DNA of 64,000 nucleotides from Paenibacillus profundus (GTDB taxonomy: Bacteria; Bacillota; Bacilli; Paenibacillales; Paenibacillaceae): assembly GCF_021369635.1 (NCBI RefSeq), contig NZ_JAJNBZ010000018.1, positions 1-64,000 of the forward strand, read 5' to 3'. The position numbers and the translations under genes are program-made. Positions 8,101 to 16,994 of this stretch are shown one piece after another; the stretch's first letter is position 1, and every line of letters begins with the position of its first letter. The notes beneath the pieces were generated by a model, which did not search any database, was not told the origin of the DNA, and worked only from the letters and a program-made list of their open reading frames with translations.

Positions 8101-8781
8101 ATGAAAATCAACGTTCTAGTGGCAGACGACGATCCGAATATTCGCGCATTGCTGCGCCTCGTTCTCGAATCGGAACAGTATCACGTGTTCGAAGCGGCCG
8201 ACGGACAGACGGCAGCAAAGATATTGGAGCACGAGACCGCGCATCTTGCGATCGTCGATGTGATGATGCCGGTTAAAGACGGCTGGGCGCTTTGCTCCGA
8301 AATTAGGGCGTCATACGATATTCCCGTCATTCTACTGACCGCCTTGGGCGAGCTGGAGGATAAAGAAACAGGCTTTGCCGCAGGAACCGATGATTATGTG
8401 GTCAAGCCATTTGAACCGAAAGAGCTGCTCTTCCGCATGAAAGCTTTGTTGCGAAGATATCAGATTGTATCCGATTCTATGATCCGCTTTCCGCATACCA
8501 TTATTGACCGACAAAGCTATACCGTGATGGTGGACGGGCAGGAACACGTGCTGCCGCGCAAAGAATTCGAGCTGCTCGCCCAAATGGCCGCCTATCCTGG
8601 CCGCATCTTTACACGCGATCAATTGCTCGATTGGATCTGGGGCAGCAACTACGAGGGCGACGTCCGCACGATTGACGTACATATCAAGCGGCTGCGTGAA
8701 CGCTTCCACGATAGCAGCAGTGACTTTCATATCGTCACCATTCGGGGATTAGGATACAAATTGGAGGTACGTGATGCATGA
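8101..8781 (+). CDS. hssR: OmpR-family response regulator, HssR-like
   Basis: A 226-residue response regulator. The receiver domain (1-115) carries the acidic pocket DDD at 9-11, phospho-acceptor D53, T80 and K102. The C-terminal winged helix (about 128-224) contains the conserved RTIDVHIKRLRERF. It resembles the heme-sensing regulator HssR of Staphylococcus aureus over its whole length. It overlaps the kinase gene by four bases (ATGA) and follows AGGAGG. In known systems HssRS induces the HrtAB heme exporter, but no hrtAB lies in this window; the downstream gene encodes a DUF2871 membrane protein, so the signal may differ. Confidence 0.85.
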   Translation: MKINVLVADDDPNIRALLRLVLESEQYHVFEAADGQTAAKILEHETAHLAIVDVMMPVKDGWALCSEIRASYDIPVILLTALGELEDKETGFAAGTDDYVVKPFEPKELLFRMKALLRRYQIVSDSMIRFPHTIIDRQSYTVMVDGQEHVLPRKEFELLAQMAAYPGRIFTRDQLLDWIWGSNYEGDVRTIDVHIKRLRERFHDSSSDFHIVTIRGLGYKLEVRDA

Positions 8782-10166
8782 ACACGTTATATACGCGCAT
8801 TGTCCTGTTTTCCGTCGTGATCGTGCTTGTTAGCTTTGCCTCCGCATTTTTCGCAGCTAATTTTGCATACAGCCACACTCTAACCGAAAATTACGAACTT
8901 AAAATGGAAAAGGTCGGGGCTGCGCTATCTAAGCTCGGCGAACAGATGACCAACAGCCCTTCTTCTGTCGATGAACTGCTCGATTCATTGTCCAAGCTCG
9001 GCTATCAGCTCTATGTCATTGACGAGGCCGGTCACATCAAGACATATGGAAGGGCGTTCGATGACGTATCGTTGACACCCGAAATTATCGACACCGTGTT
9101 AAAGGGCGGAACCTATCAAGGCATGCGCACCCACAAGCAAAACTGGTTTGTTCCAACTGTGTTTGAGAACCGTCTCGAGCTAAGCTACGGAACTCCAGCC
9201 GAGCTCGCCGGAGAAAGACATGCCTTGTTCGTGCGGCCGGATATGGTGCAGCAGACCGAAGAAGTGCGTATATTAGTCGCTGTACTGCTCATCGGCACCT
9301 TTGTCATTAGCCTTGTTCTCATTGCCATCAAGACCCGCTATCTCGTACGACCTCTTCATCGGCTTACTGACGCGACGATGAAGCTGGAAAATGGAAACTA
9401 CGACGTTCAACTCGACATTACACGCAAAGATGAAATCGGTGTGCTAGCGCGCAGATTTACCCGCATGGCTGCCGTACTGGGACAGGTGGACGCCATGCAG
9501 AAGCAATTCGTGGCGAACGTCTCTCATGAGATCCAATCTCCGTTAACCTCCATTCGTGGCTTGGCCCGACAACTGTTGGATCACCCGCTCCCGCCGGAGC
9601 AAGAACGGAAGTATTTGCAGATTATCGATGATGAGAGCTCTCGGCTGTCTGGTCTAGGGCGACAGCTCTTGACCCTCGCGGCGCTGGAGAGAGGGAAAGA
9701 AGCGCTGAAGCACGCCCCCTTTCGGTTGGACGAGCAGTTGAGACAAATCATTATCGTGCAGGAGCCTCAATGGGGCGAGAAGAATTTACAGCTGAATCTG
9801 GAGCTTGAAGAGGTCGTCATTCATGGTGATCCAGGTCTGCTTCATCAAGTGTGGAGCAATTTGTTGAGCAATGGGATCAAATTCACTGAACCCGGAGGCC
9901 AGCTCCATATAAAATGTAGGAAACTGCTGCATGAAGTAGAGGTGATATTTTCGGATACGGGTGAAGGAATCCCCGAAGAGGCGCTCCCCTATTTATTTGA
10001 TCGTTTTTACAAGTATGACAAACGAAAGGGAAATGCCCACGGAACCGGACTTGGGTTATCAATCGTGAAACGAATCGTTGAATTGCACGAAGGAACCATT
10101 CGCGCGACAAACAATACCGGCGCGGGAGCGGCATTTTCGGTCAGGCTTCCGGTAAGGGAGATATGA
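8778..10166 (+). CDS. hssS: Sensor histidine kinase, HssS-like
   Basis: A 462-residue membrane kinase with two transmembrane helices (about 8-30 and 163-186) enclosing an extracellular sensor of about 130 residues, then HAMP, the H-box FVANVSHEIQSPLTSIRG, an N-box SNLLSNGIKFT, and G-boxes DTGEGIPEE and GTGLGLSIVKRI. The layout and motifs (LYTRI start, YG..F and LFVRPDM in the sensor, GQVDAM before the H-box) parallel S. aureus HssS. It is translationally coupled to the response regulator. Heme as the ligand is known for the family but unproven here because hrtAB is absent nearby. Confidence 0.85.
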   Translation: MNTLYTRIVLFSVVIVLVSFASAFFAANFAYSHTLTENYELKMEKVGAALSKLGEQMTNSPSSVDELLDSLSKLGYQLYVIDEAGHIKTYGRAFDDVSLTPEIIDTVLKGGTYQGMRTHKQNWFVPTVFENRLELSYGTPAELAGERHALFVRPDMVQQTEEVRILVAVLLIGTFVISLVLIAIKTRYLVRPLHRLTDATMKLENGNYDVQLDITRKDEIGVLARRFTRMAAVLGQVDAMQKQFVANVSHEIQSPLTSIRGLARQLLDHPLPPEQERKYLQIIDDESSRLSGLGRQLLTLAALERGKEALKHAPFRLDEQLRQIIIVQEPQWGEKNLQLNLELEEVVIHGDPGLLHQVWSNLLSNGIKFTEPGGQLHIKCRKLLHEVEVIFSDTGEGIPEEALPYLFDRFYKYDKRKGNAHGTGLGLSIVKRIVELHEGTIRATNNTGAGAAFSVRLPVREI

Positions 10167-10280
10167 AAGACACGGCTGTTAGAGACATTGTAACAGTCCA
10201 TTCATCTTCAGTTCACAGTTCTCGATTATACTCGCTACAAGCGGTACATAATCGCATTAATTGAAAAGGAGATCATCACG

Positions 10281-10679
10281 TTGAGAAAACTATATGTAAC
10301 TTCTTTTGCCTACGCTATTCTCGGCTTAGTGGCGGGTATCTTTTTTCGCGAGTTTACTAAAATAAACGAATACACGGCCTACACGACACTCAAACCGCTG
10401 CATACGCACATTTTGGTGTTAGGATTTATGTTCTTTCTCATTCTTACGCTGCTCGCCAAAACCTTCCGCGTCCACGAAACACGCTCGTTCGGTCCATGGT
10501 ATTTCGTATATAACGGCGGTCTCATTGTTACCTTAATCGCTATGACAGTCCGCGGCGTCTTACAAGTAAACGGAACGGATATGAACGGATTAAATCACAT
10601 CGCGGGCTTGGGACATGCCATACTTGGCGCTTCTATCATTTGGTTTATGGTGCTGCTCGGCAAAAAAATAAAAGAATAG
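10281..10679 (+). CDS. DUF2871 membrane protein
   Basis: A 132-residue protein with four predicted membrane helices and conserved histidines, notably LHTHILVLGF near residues 40-49 and HIAGLGHAI near 107-115, matching the DUF2871 family. Such in-membrane histidines recall heme-copper oxidase-like folds; heme or metal binding is inference. The start is TTG at 10281, nine bases after AAAGGAG. It follows the HssRS-like pair by 114 bp on the same strand and could be their target or belong to the same operon. Confidence 0.75.
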   Translation: MRKLYVTSFAYAILGLVAGIFFREFTKINEYTAYTTLKPLHTHILVLGFMFFLILTLLAKTFRVHETRSFGPWYFVYNGGLIVTLIAMTVRGVLQVNGTDMNGLNHIAGLGHAILGASIIWFMVLLGKKIKE

Positions 10680-11380
10680 CGACATAACTGCCCACTGTCG
10701 AATAGGAAGCTTCGTAAGTAAGTAATTCGAACTGTGGATTATTTCAGGAGAGGGGGCATCCCCTCTCTTAGCTTGTCTCATCCTCCATTGGATTTATCCA
10801 ATGAAATAGCATGTAAATCTCTGTGCAGGCAGACTTCATTGGAATTTATCTAATCCATTCACACTCATTTCGCTGCGTTCGCTAAAAACAGCTAATTCCA
10901 CTGTACAAAATACAGTCCACGTGCCGTTCGACCGTCCAATCCGTACATTTGACTGCATATTTTCCAATGGGGCTTACTTAGAAAAATAATTCATACTATA
11001 TAAGTTGAACTATTGAATTTCTTGTTCAGAGTTTGATACAGCTTCGTTACTTATCTCAAGATATTGGAGAGGCGGTACTCTTTCCGTTCGGCGTTTCCGA
11101 TCACTCTCCCCTCCGCTCAGCAACAACGATTCCAGCATCGCCCAGACGCTCTATGGTGTAGTCGAACGGTTGATGTAATATTGGGAGGAGCGTCTCCAAC
11201 TGTAGGCGTTGTGATATAAAGGTGATGTTGCTGCATTGTCTGAGAAGCAATGTTACTAGAGACATGTATACCAAAGTTAAGCTCACCATACGGAGGGATG
11301 CCCCTTCTGAACGAGAGGGAGAGTGGAGAGAAGAACGTGACAGCGTATCGTTTATAGCACAACCATATGCTATTCAAAAT
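10680..11380. repeat. Long intergenic region with two dispersed repeat families
   Basis: No credible gene. At 10780-10990 are copies of a short element with the pattern TTCCAYTGGA-N7-CAGTC (clearest at 10896-10917; degenerate at about 10784-10806 and 10834-10856), which recurs at 58941-59127. At 11102-11120 and, inverted, at 11300-11335 are blocks resembling the CACTCTCCCCTTCCATCAG family found at 2884-2919 and 31873-31909. Open frames here are short and lack ribosome binding sites. Confidence 0.5.
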
Positions 11381-11427
11381 AAAGACCTCTCTAATGATTA
11401 ATTCAACATTAACCATTAGAGAGGTCT
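11381..11427 (-). terminator. Terminator of the HesB/ErpA-type gene
   Basis: AGACCTCTCTAATG (11383-11396) pairs perfectly with CATTAGAGAGGTCT (11414-11427), 18 bp beyond the stop codon of the iron-sulfur gene. Confidence 0.75.
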
Positions 11428-11445
11428 GTCATTAACAGTGCTAGC

Positions 11446-11805
11446 TTAATCGTCGCATTTCTCCGCCTTGCCCTCATCCTTCGCCGTACGGAAGCTCGAG
11501 CCGCACCCGCATGTGGCGATGGCGTTCGGATTGTCGATAGTAAATCCGCCCGACATCCCGGATTCTTTAAAGTCAATGACGAGGCCATTCAAATACGGCA
11601 TGCTTTCTTTATCAATGACGATTTTCATGCCGCTCACTTCCATATGAACGTCCGCTTCGTTCTCTTCATCATCAAAGCCCATTCCGTATGAGAATCCGCT
11701 GCAACCGCCTGGGCGCACGCCTAGACGCAGGAACAAACCCGCATTTTCTTCTTGAGCCATCATTTCTTGTATTTTTTCAACCGCAATATCGCTGATTGTA
11801 ATCAT
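11446..11805 (-). CDS. erpA: HesB/IscA/ErpA-type iron-sulfur cluster assembly protein
   Basis: A 119-residue A-type carrier that takes Fe-S clusters from a scaffold and inserts them into target proteins in the cytoplasm. The three cluster-binding cysteines are visible: GGCSGF near residue 35 and the C-terminal CGCGSSF at about 100-106. The start is the ATG at 11805, six bases after GAGGAGGG; the upstream in-frame codons to 11883 lack a ribosome binding site. It is a single-gene unit and resembles B. subtilis YutM. Together with the NifU-like protein at 14840 it suggests a local Fe-S maturation set next to the radical-SAM gene mqnE. Confidence 0.9.
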   Translation of the reverse strand: MITISDIAVEKIQEMMAQEENAGLFLRLGVRPGGCSGFSYGMGFDDEENEADVHMEVSGMKIVIDKESMPYLNGLVIDFKESGMSGGFTIDNPNAIATCGCGSSFRTAKDEGKAEKCDD

Positions 11806-12106
11806 TCTAATCCCTCCTCGTATTTCTAAGTATAACCATCCAGCTTGGCAGATACAAGAGAACGAAGTTGATGGAAAATCCACCCTTCTAGATCCTCACA
11901 TGTATTGCCCCATCTGATAGGCAAGAGTATAATGGAAATGACTAGCTAATGTGATACGTCTCACTGCAATCCTCCGACGGAACGTCTCCGCCGCGGAGTT
12001 TTTATTTTGTTTGGAGACCGAAAACAAATACCGGACATGCTTCATAGTGTCATTCGCAATGTTGCCACTAGCAATGCAAGGCATGAATAACAAAGGAGGC
12101 CTGTGT

Positions 12107-13213
12107 ATGACCACAGTCATGATACGACATGCGGATGCCCGCATGGCTGCAATCGCGGATAAAGTTGAACGCGGTGAACGTTTGACGCTGGAAGACGGCG
12201 TATATTTATACGAGACAGACGATTTGTTAACCTTAGGTCAATTGGCCAACCTTGCGAATCTGCGCAAGAACGGCAAAAAAGTGTATTTTATTGAAAATAT
12301 GTCGCTCTACTTTACGAATGTCTGCGAAGCGCACTGCGCATTCTGCAACTTCCGCCGTGATCAAGGCGAAGACGGTTCGTACACGCTGTCCGGACAGGAA
12401 ATGATTGACTTCGTTGATCAGCACATTCATCCTGACGTGCGTGAATTCCACATTGTAGGCGGACACAACACGCACGTTCCGTTCCAATACTATGTGGACT
12501 CCTTGCGTATCCTGAATCAGACTTATCCGAATGTGACGCTCAAGGCGTATACTGCCGCAGAAATTGATTTCTATACCCGCATCAGCGGCTTGAGCATTGA
12601 GGAAGTGCTGCGCCAATTGATGGATGCGGGACTTCAATCCTTGACGGGCGGCGGCGCTGAAATTTTGTCGGACGAGTACCGCAAGAAGATGCGTGTTGAG
12701 AAGGCCGGCGTAGACCGTTATCTGGAGGTGCACCGCACCGCGCACCAGCTCGGCATGAAGACACACACGACGATGCTGTACGGCGCAATCGAATCGCATG
12801 AAGATCGTGTAAGCCATATGATCAAAATTCGCGAACTGCAGGACGAGACGAACGGATTTCTCGTATTTATTCCGCTCTCCATGCAGCCGAAGAGCCCGAA
12901 GGCGAGCATTAAACGCCGCAACTCGGCGTACGAGGACTTGAAGACGATCGCGATTAGCCGTCTCATGTTGGATAACATTCAGCACATTAAAGCGTATTTC
13001 ATTAATATCGGGACACAGCTTACCCAAGTGGCGCTCACTTTCGGCGCTTCGGACGTGCATGGCACTATCGTGAAGGAGCGAATCAGCCATGCGGCAGGCG
13101 CGCTCACTCCAGAAGGCTTGACACGCGATGAGCTGATTTGGCTGATCAAAGGGGCAGGTCGCATTCCGGTAGAGCGTGATACGTTCTATAACGAAGTGAA
13201 AGTGTACGAGTAA
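12107..13213 (+). CDS. mqnE: Aminofutalosine synthase (radical SAM)
   Basis: The protein has 368 residues and a CxxxCxxC radical-SAM cluster motif (C73, C77, C80). It joins 3-enolpyruvoylbenzoate to SAM to give aminofutalosine, the second step of the futalosine route to menaquinone. The family is recognised from NMSLYFTN before the cysteines and from GGGAEILSDEYRKKM and THTTMLYGAIE. The start is the ATG at 12107 after GGAGG; an upstream ATG at 11951 has none. A UbiD-type decarboxylase of the same pathway is at 36160. It lies among Fe-S assembly and respiratory flavoprotein genes. Confidence 0.9.
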   Translation: MTTVMIRHADARMAAIADKVERGERLTLEDGVYLYETDDLLTLGQLANLANLRKNGKKVYFIENMSLYFTNVCEAHCAFCNFRRDQGEDGSYTLSGQEMIDFVDQHIHPDVREFHIVGGHNTHVPFQYYVDSLRILNQTYPNVTLKAYTAAEIDFYTRISGLSIEEVLRQLMDAGLQSLTGGGAEILSDEYRKKMRVEKAGVDRYLEVHRTAHQLGMKTHTTMLYGAIESHEDRVSHMIKIRELQDETNGFLVFIPLSMQPKSPKASIKRRNSAYEDLKTIAISRLMLDNIQHIKAYFINIGTQLTQVALTFGASDVHGTIVKERISHAAGALTPEGLTRDELIWLIKGAGRIPVERDTFYNEVKVYE

Positions 13214-13398
13214 TTACTAATTTTGATTTTTAGTGTTCAGAATTAGGATATAGAGATAGAGGAACCTGATGTCATTATTGGATAGACAACGTAAGAATCG
13301 GCAACCTAGACAGACAGTGGGGCCATACGACGTACTCGCCGCTAGCGGCGGCACACATCTTTCTAACATATTCGGCATCATGGGGGGAAGTCGAAAGG

Positions 13399-14472
13399 AT
13401 GAAACGATACGTCATTTTAGGAGGCGGCTACGGAGGTTTGGCCATCATCGGGCGTTTGCTTGAGGGCGAGCTGCCTTCTGATGTACAGCTTGTATTGGTT
13501 GACCGTATGCCCTATCAAGGTTTAAAGACAGAATATTATGCACTGGCTGCCGGGGCGGTGTCGGACATGGAGATTCGCGTTCAGTTCCCGAGCGATCCGC
13601 GTGTACACATCCATTATGGCAACGTGCAAGCGATTGACTTGGACGCGCAGCTTCTCCATTTTAGCAACGACGAGCCGCTCAGCTATGATCATCTGGTCAT
13701 AGGACTCGGCTGTACTGACAAATACCATAATATTGAGGGTGCCGAGCAGTTCGGCAACAGCATTCAATCGCTTGCGAGCACAAGACGCACCTATCAGCTG
13801 TTGAATGACATTAAGCCTTACGGACAAGTCAACATTGTCGGCGGCGGTCTAAGTGGGGTTGAACTCGCTGCGGAACTGCGCGAGAGCCGAGCTGACTTGA
13901 ACATTCGCATTTTGGACCGCGGTGGGCGCGTGCTGTCCTCCTTCCCGGAGAAGCTCTCGCGCTTCGTGTCCGGCTGGTTCAATGAACGCGGGGTCGAGCT
14001 GCGTTCCCATGTTAACGTCAGCCGTTTGGAAGACGGCGTTATCTACAATCGCACCGATGATGGGGAAGAAGAAATTCATTCTCACGTGACCGTATGGACC
14101 GCAGGCATTCAACCAGTGGAAGCGGTACAGAAGCTCATTGTACCGAAGGATCCACAAGGGCGAGTTATCATTAATCCGTACCATCAAATTCCGGATTATC
14201 CGAACGTGTATGTCGTCGGAGACTGTGCAAGCTTGCCTTTCTCTCCGAGCGCGCAAGCGGCGGGAGCCCAAGGCGAGCAGATTGCTCACGTCATGCGGGC
14301 GATGTGGCAGGGAGAAACGCCGAACCTTGGTAAAATTAAGCTGAAGGGTGTCCTCGGCGCACTCGGCAAGAAATCCGGATTCGGCGTTGTTGGCAAACGT
14401 GCCGTCGTTGGTTATGTGCCTCGTGTCATCAAAAGCGGAGTATTATGGATGTCCAAGCATCATAAAGGATAA
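13399..14472 (+). CDS. yutJ: NAD(P)/FAD-dependent oxidoreductase, YutJ-like type II NADH dehydrogenase family
   Basis: A 357-residue flavoprotein with an N-terminal FAD motif ILGGGYGGLA, a second dinucleotide motif VNIVGGGLSGVE at about 136-147 and a late FAD motif VYVVGDCA. It belongs to the NDH-2 superfamily but lacks the long C-terminal membrane anchor of the gene at 3378. The likely role is NAD(P)H oxidation to a quinone or other acceptor; the substrate is not certain. The neighbourhood (YuzB-like and NifU-like genes downstream) matches the yutJ-yuzB-yutI arrangement of B. subtilis. The start at 13399 overlaps a small possible frame that begins at 13271. Confidence 0.85.
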   Translation: MKRYVILGGGYGGLAIIGRLLEGELPSDVQLVLVDRMPYQGLKTEYYALAAGAVSDMEIRVQFPSDPRVHIHYGNVQAIDLDAQLLHFSNDEPLSYDHLVIGLGCTDKYHNIEGAEQFGNSIQSLASTRRTYQLLNDIKPYGQVNIVGGGLSGVELAAELRESRADLNIRILDRGGRVLSSFPEKLSRFVSGWFNERGVELRSHVNVSRLEDGVIYNRTDDGEEEIHSHVTVWTAGIQPVEAVQKLIVPKDPQGRVIINPYHQIPDYPNVYVVGDCASLPFSPSAQAAGAQGEQIAHVMRAMWQGETPNLGKIKLKGVLGALGKKSGFGVVGKRAVVGYVPRVIKSGVLWMSKHHKG

Positions 14473-14480
14473 ACAAACAA

Positions 14481-14516
14481 GGGAGCAGCGACGTCAATCG
14501 ACGTCCAACTGCTCCC
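14481..14516. terminator. Bidirectional terminator-like hairpin
   Basis: GGGAGCAG (14481-14488) pairs with CTGCTCCC (14509-14516) between converging genes. It overlaps the last codons of the YuzB-like gene. Confidence 0.5.
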
Positions 14517-14748
14517 ATGCTTGTAGTTCTTCAATTTTTGCCATAATCTTATTATATAGCTCCTCAGCGGTTTCCGCTGCTACGATCTCTCCGTTGACAT
14601 AAGCGAAAGGAAACATATAACATTCTCCACAATGGCCGAGACACCCATACTCCAGAACGTCATATTCTGGATTCTGTTCGAAGCGCTTCATAACGCTATC
14701 TGTTCCATGATGCATATTGTTGACGCAGAATTCTATGATCGGTCGCAT
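14494..14748 (-). CDS. yuzB: YuzB-family protein (DUF1450)
   Basis: An 84-residue protein of the YuzB/DUF1450 family, recognised from the RPIIEFCVNN opening and the cysteine motif GCLGHCGECY at about 33-42. The cysteines suggest metal or iron-sulfur binding, but the function is not established. The start at 14748 is nine bases after AAGGGG. It converges on the YutJ-like gene and diverges from the NifU-like gene. Confidence 0.85.
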   Translation of the reverse strand: MRPIIEFCVNNMHHGTDSVMKRFEQNPEYDVLEYGCLGHCGECYMFPFAYVNGEIVAAETAEELYNKIMAKIEELQAWEQLDVD

Positions 14749-14839
14749 TGACTTTATCCCCTTCTTTCATCTTGCGCCTTTGAATTCAGTTAGCTTTATA
14801 ATATAATAAAAGCAGCATGGATGAAAGGAGTTGGCAAAG

Positions 14840-15085
14840 ATGAGCGAAAATACACAAGTCGGCATGTACGACGAAGTGCTGGAAGTGTTAGATAAACTGC
14901 GCCCGTTTCTGCAACGTGACGGCGGCGACGTTGAATTGGTCGACGTTGAGGACGGTATCGTAAAACTGCGCTTGATGGGCGCTTGCGGCAGCTGCCCTAG
15001 CTCCACCATTACATTAAAAGCGGGTATCGAACGCGCTTTGGTGGAAGAAGTGGAAGGCGTTAAGGAAGTTGTTCAAGTATTTTAA
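14840..15085 (+). CDS. NifU-like Fe-S scaffold (C-terminal domain type)
   Basis: An 81-residue protein equal to the NifU C-terminal domain (B. subtilis YutI type). It carries the cluster-binding CGSC motif in [18 protein letters not shown] at about residues 47-64. It acts as a scaffold or carrier of [4Fe-4S] clusters. The start is the ATG at 14840, nine bases after AAAGGAG; the TTG at 14831 touches the ribosome binding site and is excluded. A strong terminator follows at 15091. Confidence 0.9.
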   Translation: MSENTQVGMYDEVLEVLDKLRPFLQRDGGDVELVDVEDGIVKLRLMGACGSCPSSTITLKAGIERALVEEVEGVKEVVQVF

Positions 15086-15090
15086 TTGAG

Positions 15091-15136
15091 AAGAGGCTGT
15101 ATGCAAGCGGCAGGTTGCCGCTTGTTACAGCCTCTT
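15091..15136. terminator. Bidirectional Rho-independent terminator
   Basis: AAGAGGCTGTA (15091-15101) pairs with TACAGCCTCTT (15126-15136), with an inner GCGGCA/TGCCGC stem. It separates the NifU-like gene from the end of the allantoate operon on the other strand. Confidence 0.85.
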
Positions 15137-15153
15137 TGTTTATACCGATGAGA

Positions 15154-16089
15154 TTAGGAGATATGCGTCCCGGCTGTTCCTGTCAGAGCCAGAGCGGCAT
15201 CTTCAAGTGAACATATAATGGCGTGTTTGCCCTGCTCCGCAAACGAAATGGCCGCCTCCATCTTCGGTCCCATACTGCCGGTGGAGAAATGCCCCTCCCC
15301 GACATACCGTCTCGCTTCACACGTACCGACATGTCCTAGCGCCTGCTGTTCCGGTTTTCCGTAATGAATAAACACATTCTTCACATCGGTCACCATCATA
15401 AAAATATCGGCGTTCGCTTCCTGAGCCAATTTGCGGCCGCTGCGGTCCTTGTCGATCACCGCTTCGACGCCTTTAATCGTGCCATCCGCTTCTTGGACAA
15501 CGGGTATGCCGCCACCGCCGGAAGCAATGACAATCACCCCGCTCTCCACAAGCTTCATAATCGTCTCCGCTTCCAAAATGGATTGCGGCTGCGGCGAAGG
15601 AACGACGCGCCTCCACCCCCGGCCCGCATCTTCCCGCATGTTCCAGCCTTTCTCCCGCATCATTTGCTTGGCTTCTTCTCCGCTGTAGAAGGTGCCAATC
15701 GGCTTGGTCGGATGCCGGAAGGCTTCATCTTCCTGAGACACCTGCGTTTGCGTCAGCACACTGACGACCTGCTGTGGCAATCCCCGCTTCCGCAGCTCAT
15801 TCTTCAAGCATTGATCGAGCATATAGCCGATCAATCCTTGAGACTCCGCGTTGCACACGTCTAACGGAAAAGGAGGGACAACCTCTTTCGCTTCTTCATT
15901 TTGCTGCAAAATCAACCCCACCTGCGGACCATTGCCGTGCGTAATTACTACTTCGTAGCCCTTTTGCACGATATCGGCAATAACTTCGCTGCTGCTGCGT
16001 ACATTTTCAAGCTGGTTCTCATAGGTTGCTTCTTGATGAGGCTGCAAAATGGCGTTGCCCCCCAATGCAATCACAACTCGTTCTGACAT
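15154..16089 (-). CDS. arcC: Carbamate kinase
   Basis: A 311-residue amino-acid-kinase-fold enzyme that converts carbamoyl phosphate and ADP to ATP, CO2 and ammonia. Motifs are VIALGGNAI at the N-terminus, ITHGNGPQVG, GSMGPKMEAA and the C-terminal TGTAGTHI. The start is the ATG at 16089, six bases after AAGGAGGT, rather than the one at 16095. It is the last gene of the allantoate operon, and its start overlaps the end of allH by 71 bases. In this setting it harvests the carbamoyl phosphate released by oxamate carbamoyltransferase (AllFGH), giving ATP from purine breakdown. Confidence 0.93.
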   Translation of the reverse strand: MSERVVIALGGNAILQPHQEATYENQLENVRSSSEVIADIVQKGYEVVITHGNGPQVGLILQQNEEAKEVVPPFPLDVCNAESQGLIGYMLDQCLKNELRKRGLPQQVVSVLTQTQVSQEDEAFRHPTKPIGTFYSGEEAKQMMREKGWNMREDAGRGWRRVVPSPQPQSILEAETIMKLVESGVIVIASGGGGIPVVQEADGTIKGVEAVIDKDRSGRKLAQEANADIFMMVTDVKNVFIHYGKPEQQALGHVGTCEARRYVGEGHFSTGSMGPKMEAAISFAEQGKHAIICSLEDAALALTGTAGTHIS

Positions 16090-16969
16090 ATTCATACCTC
16101 CTTAGGGCTATGATGGCATTGGCGATCCCGAATGCCGTATCAATCCCGGAGCTGTGTCCGGTGTGCAGCAATTGTGCAAGCTTGGCTTGAAAATGAGATG
16201 TATCTTCCGTAATCATCGCGTTCAACACCTGGGTTACTGTGTCGCTGAATCGGCCATGCAGCGCATGGAGCAAATAAGCTTTGCTTACATCCGTCGTGAT
16301 GGCTTCTCTTTCCACAATATGACGCAAGATGGTCAAAAACGCTGGATGAAAAGCTTCGGTTAACCTATGAACGGCCAACAATCCGACAAGAAAGTCGTCG
16401 CCCGATGGCGTCAATCCTTTCCCGCGCCCGAGAAAATAGCGCAAATGCGACTCAATGACTCGGACTTCCCCGGAAAGCAAGGCGTCAAGCAGTTGTTCCG
16501 CATGCTGTACCGTGACGTACTGCGGGTCATCTGGCATATAATCATGCGCGAGAAAGCGGTCCCATTCCACATCGAGTCCGGTCGGCACACCCCAAGAGAG
16601 ACATGTTTCCATAAATGAACAGACGTGAAATAAATCACGATTCATCCGGTAACGCTCGGCACGGATTTCATTGCGGAACGGCACGGCTTGAGAAAGATCA
16701 AGCGTAAGCGGGTATGTTGGATGATGAAATTGAATGATGTCTGGCGTCCCGGCAATGACGTCGTTGCGCCTGACATAGAAGCGCAGCCTTCTCACGCTCT
16801 CTTGTCCCATATGAATGCCGAAGGGAAGTCTGCCGTTCTTCGCCGTCCCGACAAATACTAGCGCGTCTCCCATAGCCAAGTTGATGCCGTTCTCGAATAT
16901 GCTGTGGACGTAGCCGCTCGGCCTTCGGGAGAGGAGTGCCGCAAGTTGAGCGTGCATCTCCTCCCCCAT
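16019..16969 (-). CDS. allH: DUF2877 protein, oxamate carbamoyltransferase subunit AllH
   Basis: A 316-residue DUF2877-family protein with the conserved GRGKGLTPSGDDFLVG motif and the C-terminal HSSGIDTAFGI region. In Escherichia coli the relative YlbF (AllH) works with FdrA (AllF) and YlbE (AllG) as oxamate carbamoyltransferase, splitting oxalurate into oxamate and carbamoyl phosphate. Here allF, allG and allH are consecutive. The start is uncertain: the ATG at 16969 lies 26 bases after the allG stop, but the GGGGGAGGAG just inside it would serve a later start. The C-terminus overlaps arcC by 71 bases. Confidence 0.85.
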   Translation of the reverse strand: MGEEMHAQLAALLSRRPSGYVHSIFENGINLAMGDALVFVGTAKNGRLPFGIHMGQESVRRLRFYVRRNDVIAGTPDIIQFHHPTYPLTLDLSQAVPFRNEIRAERYRMNRDLFHVCSFMETCLSWGVPTGLDVEWDRFLAHDYMPDDPQYVTVQHAEQLLDALLSGEVRVIESHLRYFLGRGKGLTPSGDDFLVGLLAVHRLTEAFHPAFLTILRHIVEREAITTDVSKAYLLHALHGRFSDTVTQVLNAMITEDTSHFQAKLAQLLHTGHSSGIDTAFGIANAIIALRRYEYVRTSCDCIGGQRHFAASSRSNL

Positions 16970-16994
16970 GAGACACGACGTATACAGCGGTGCG

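Noticed and set aside
11896-12106. Upstream extension of mqnE and an opposing 82-codon frame
   Set aside because: The mqnE ATG at 12107 has the ribosome binding site; the opposing frame has no support.
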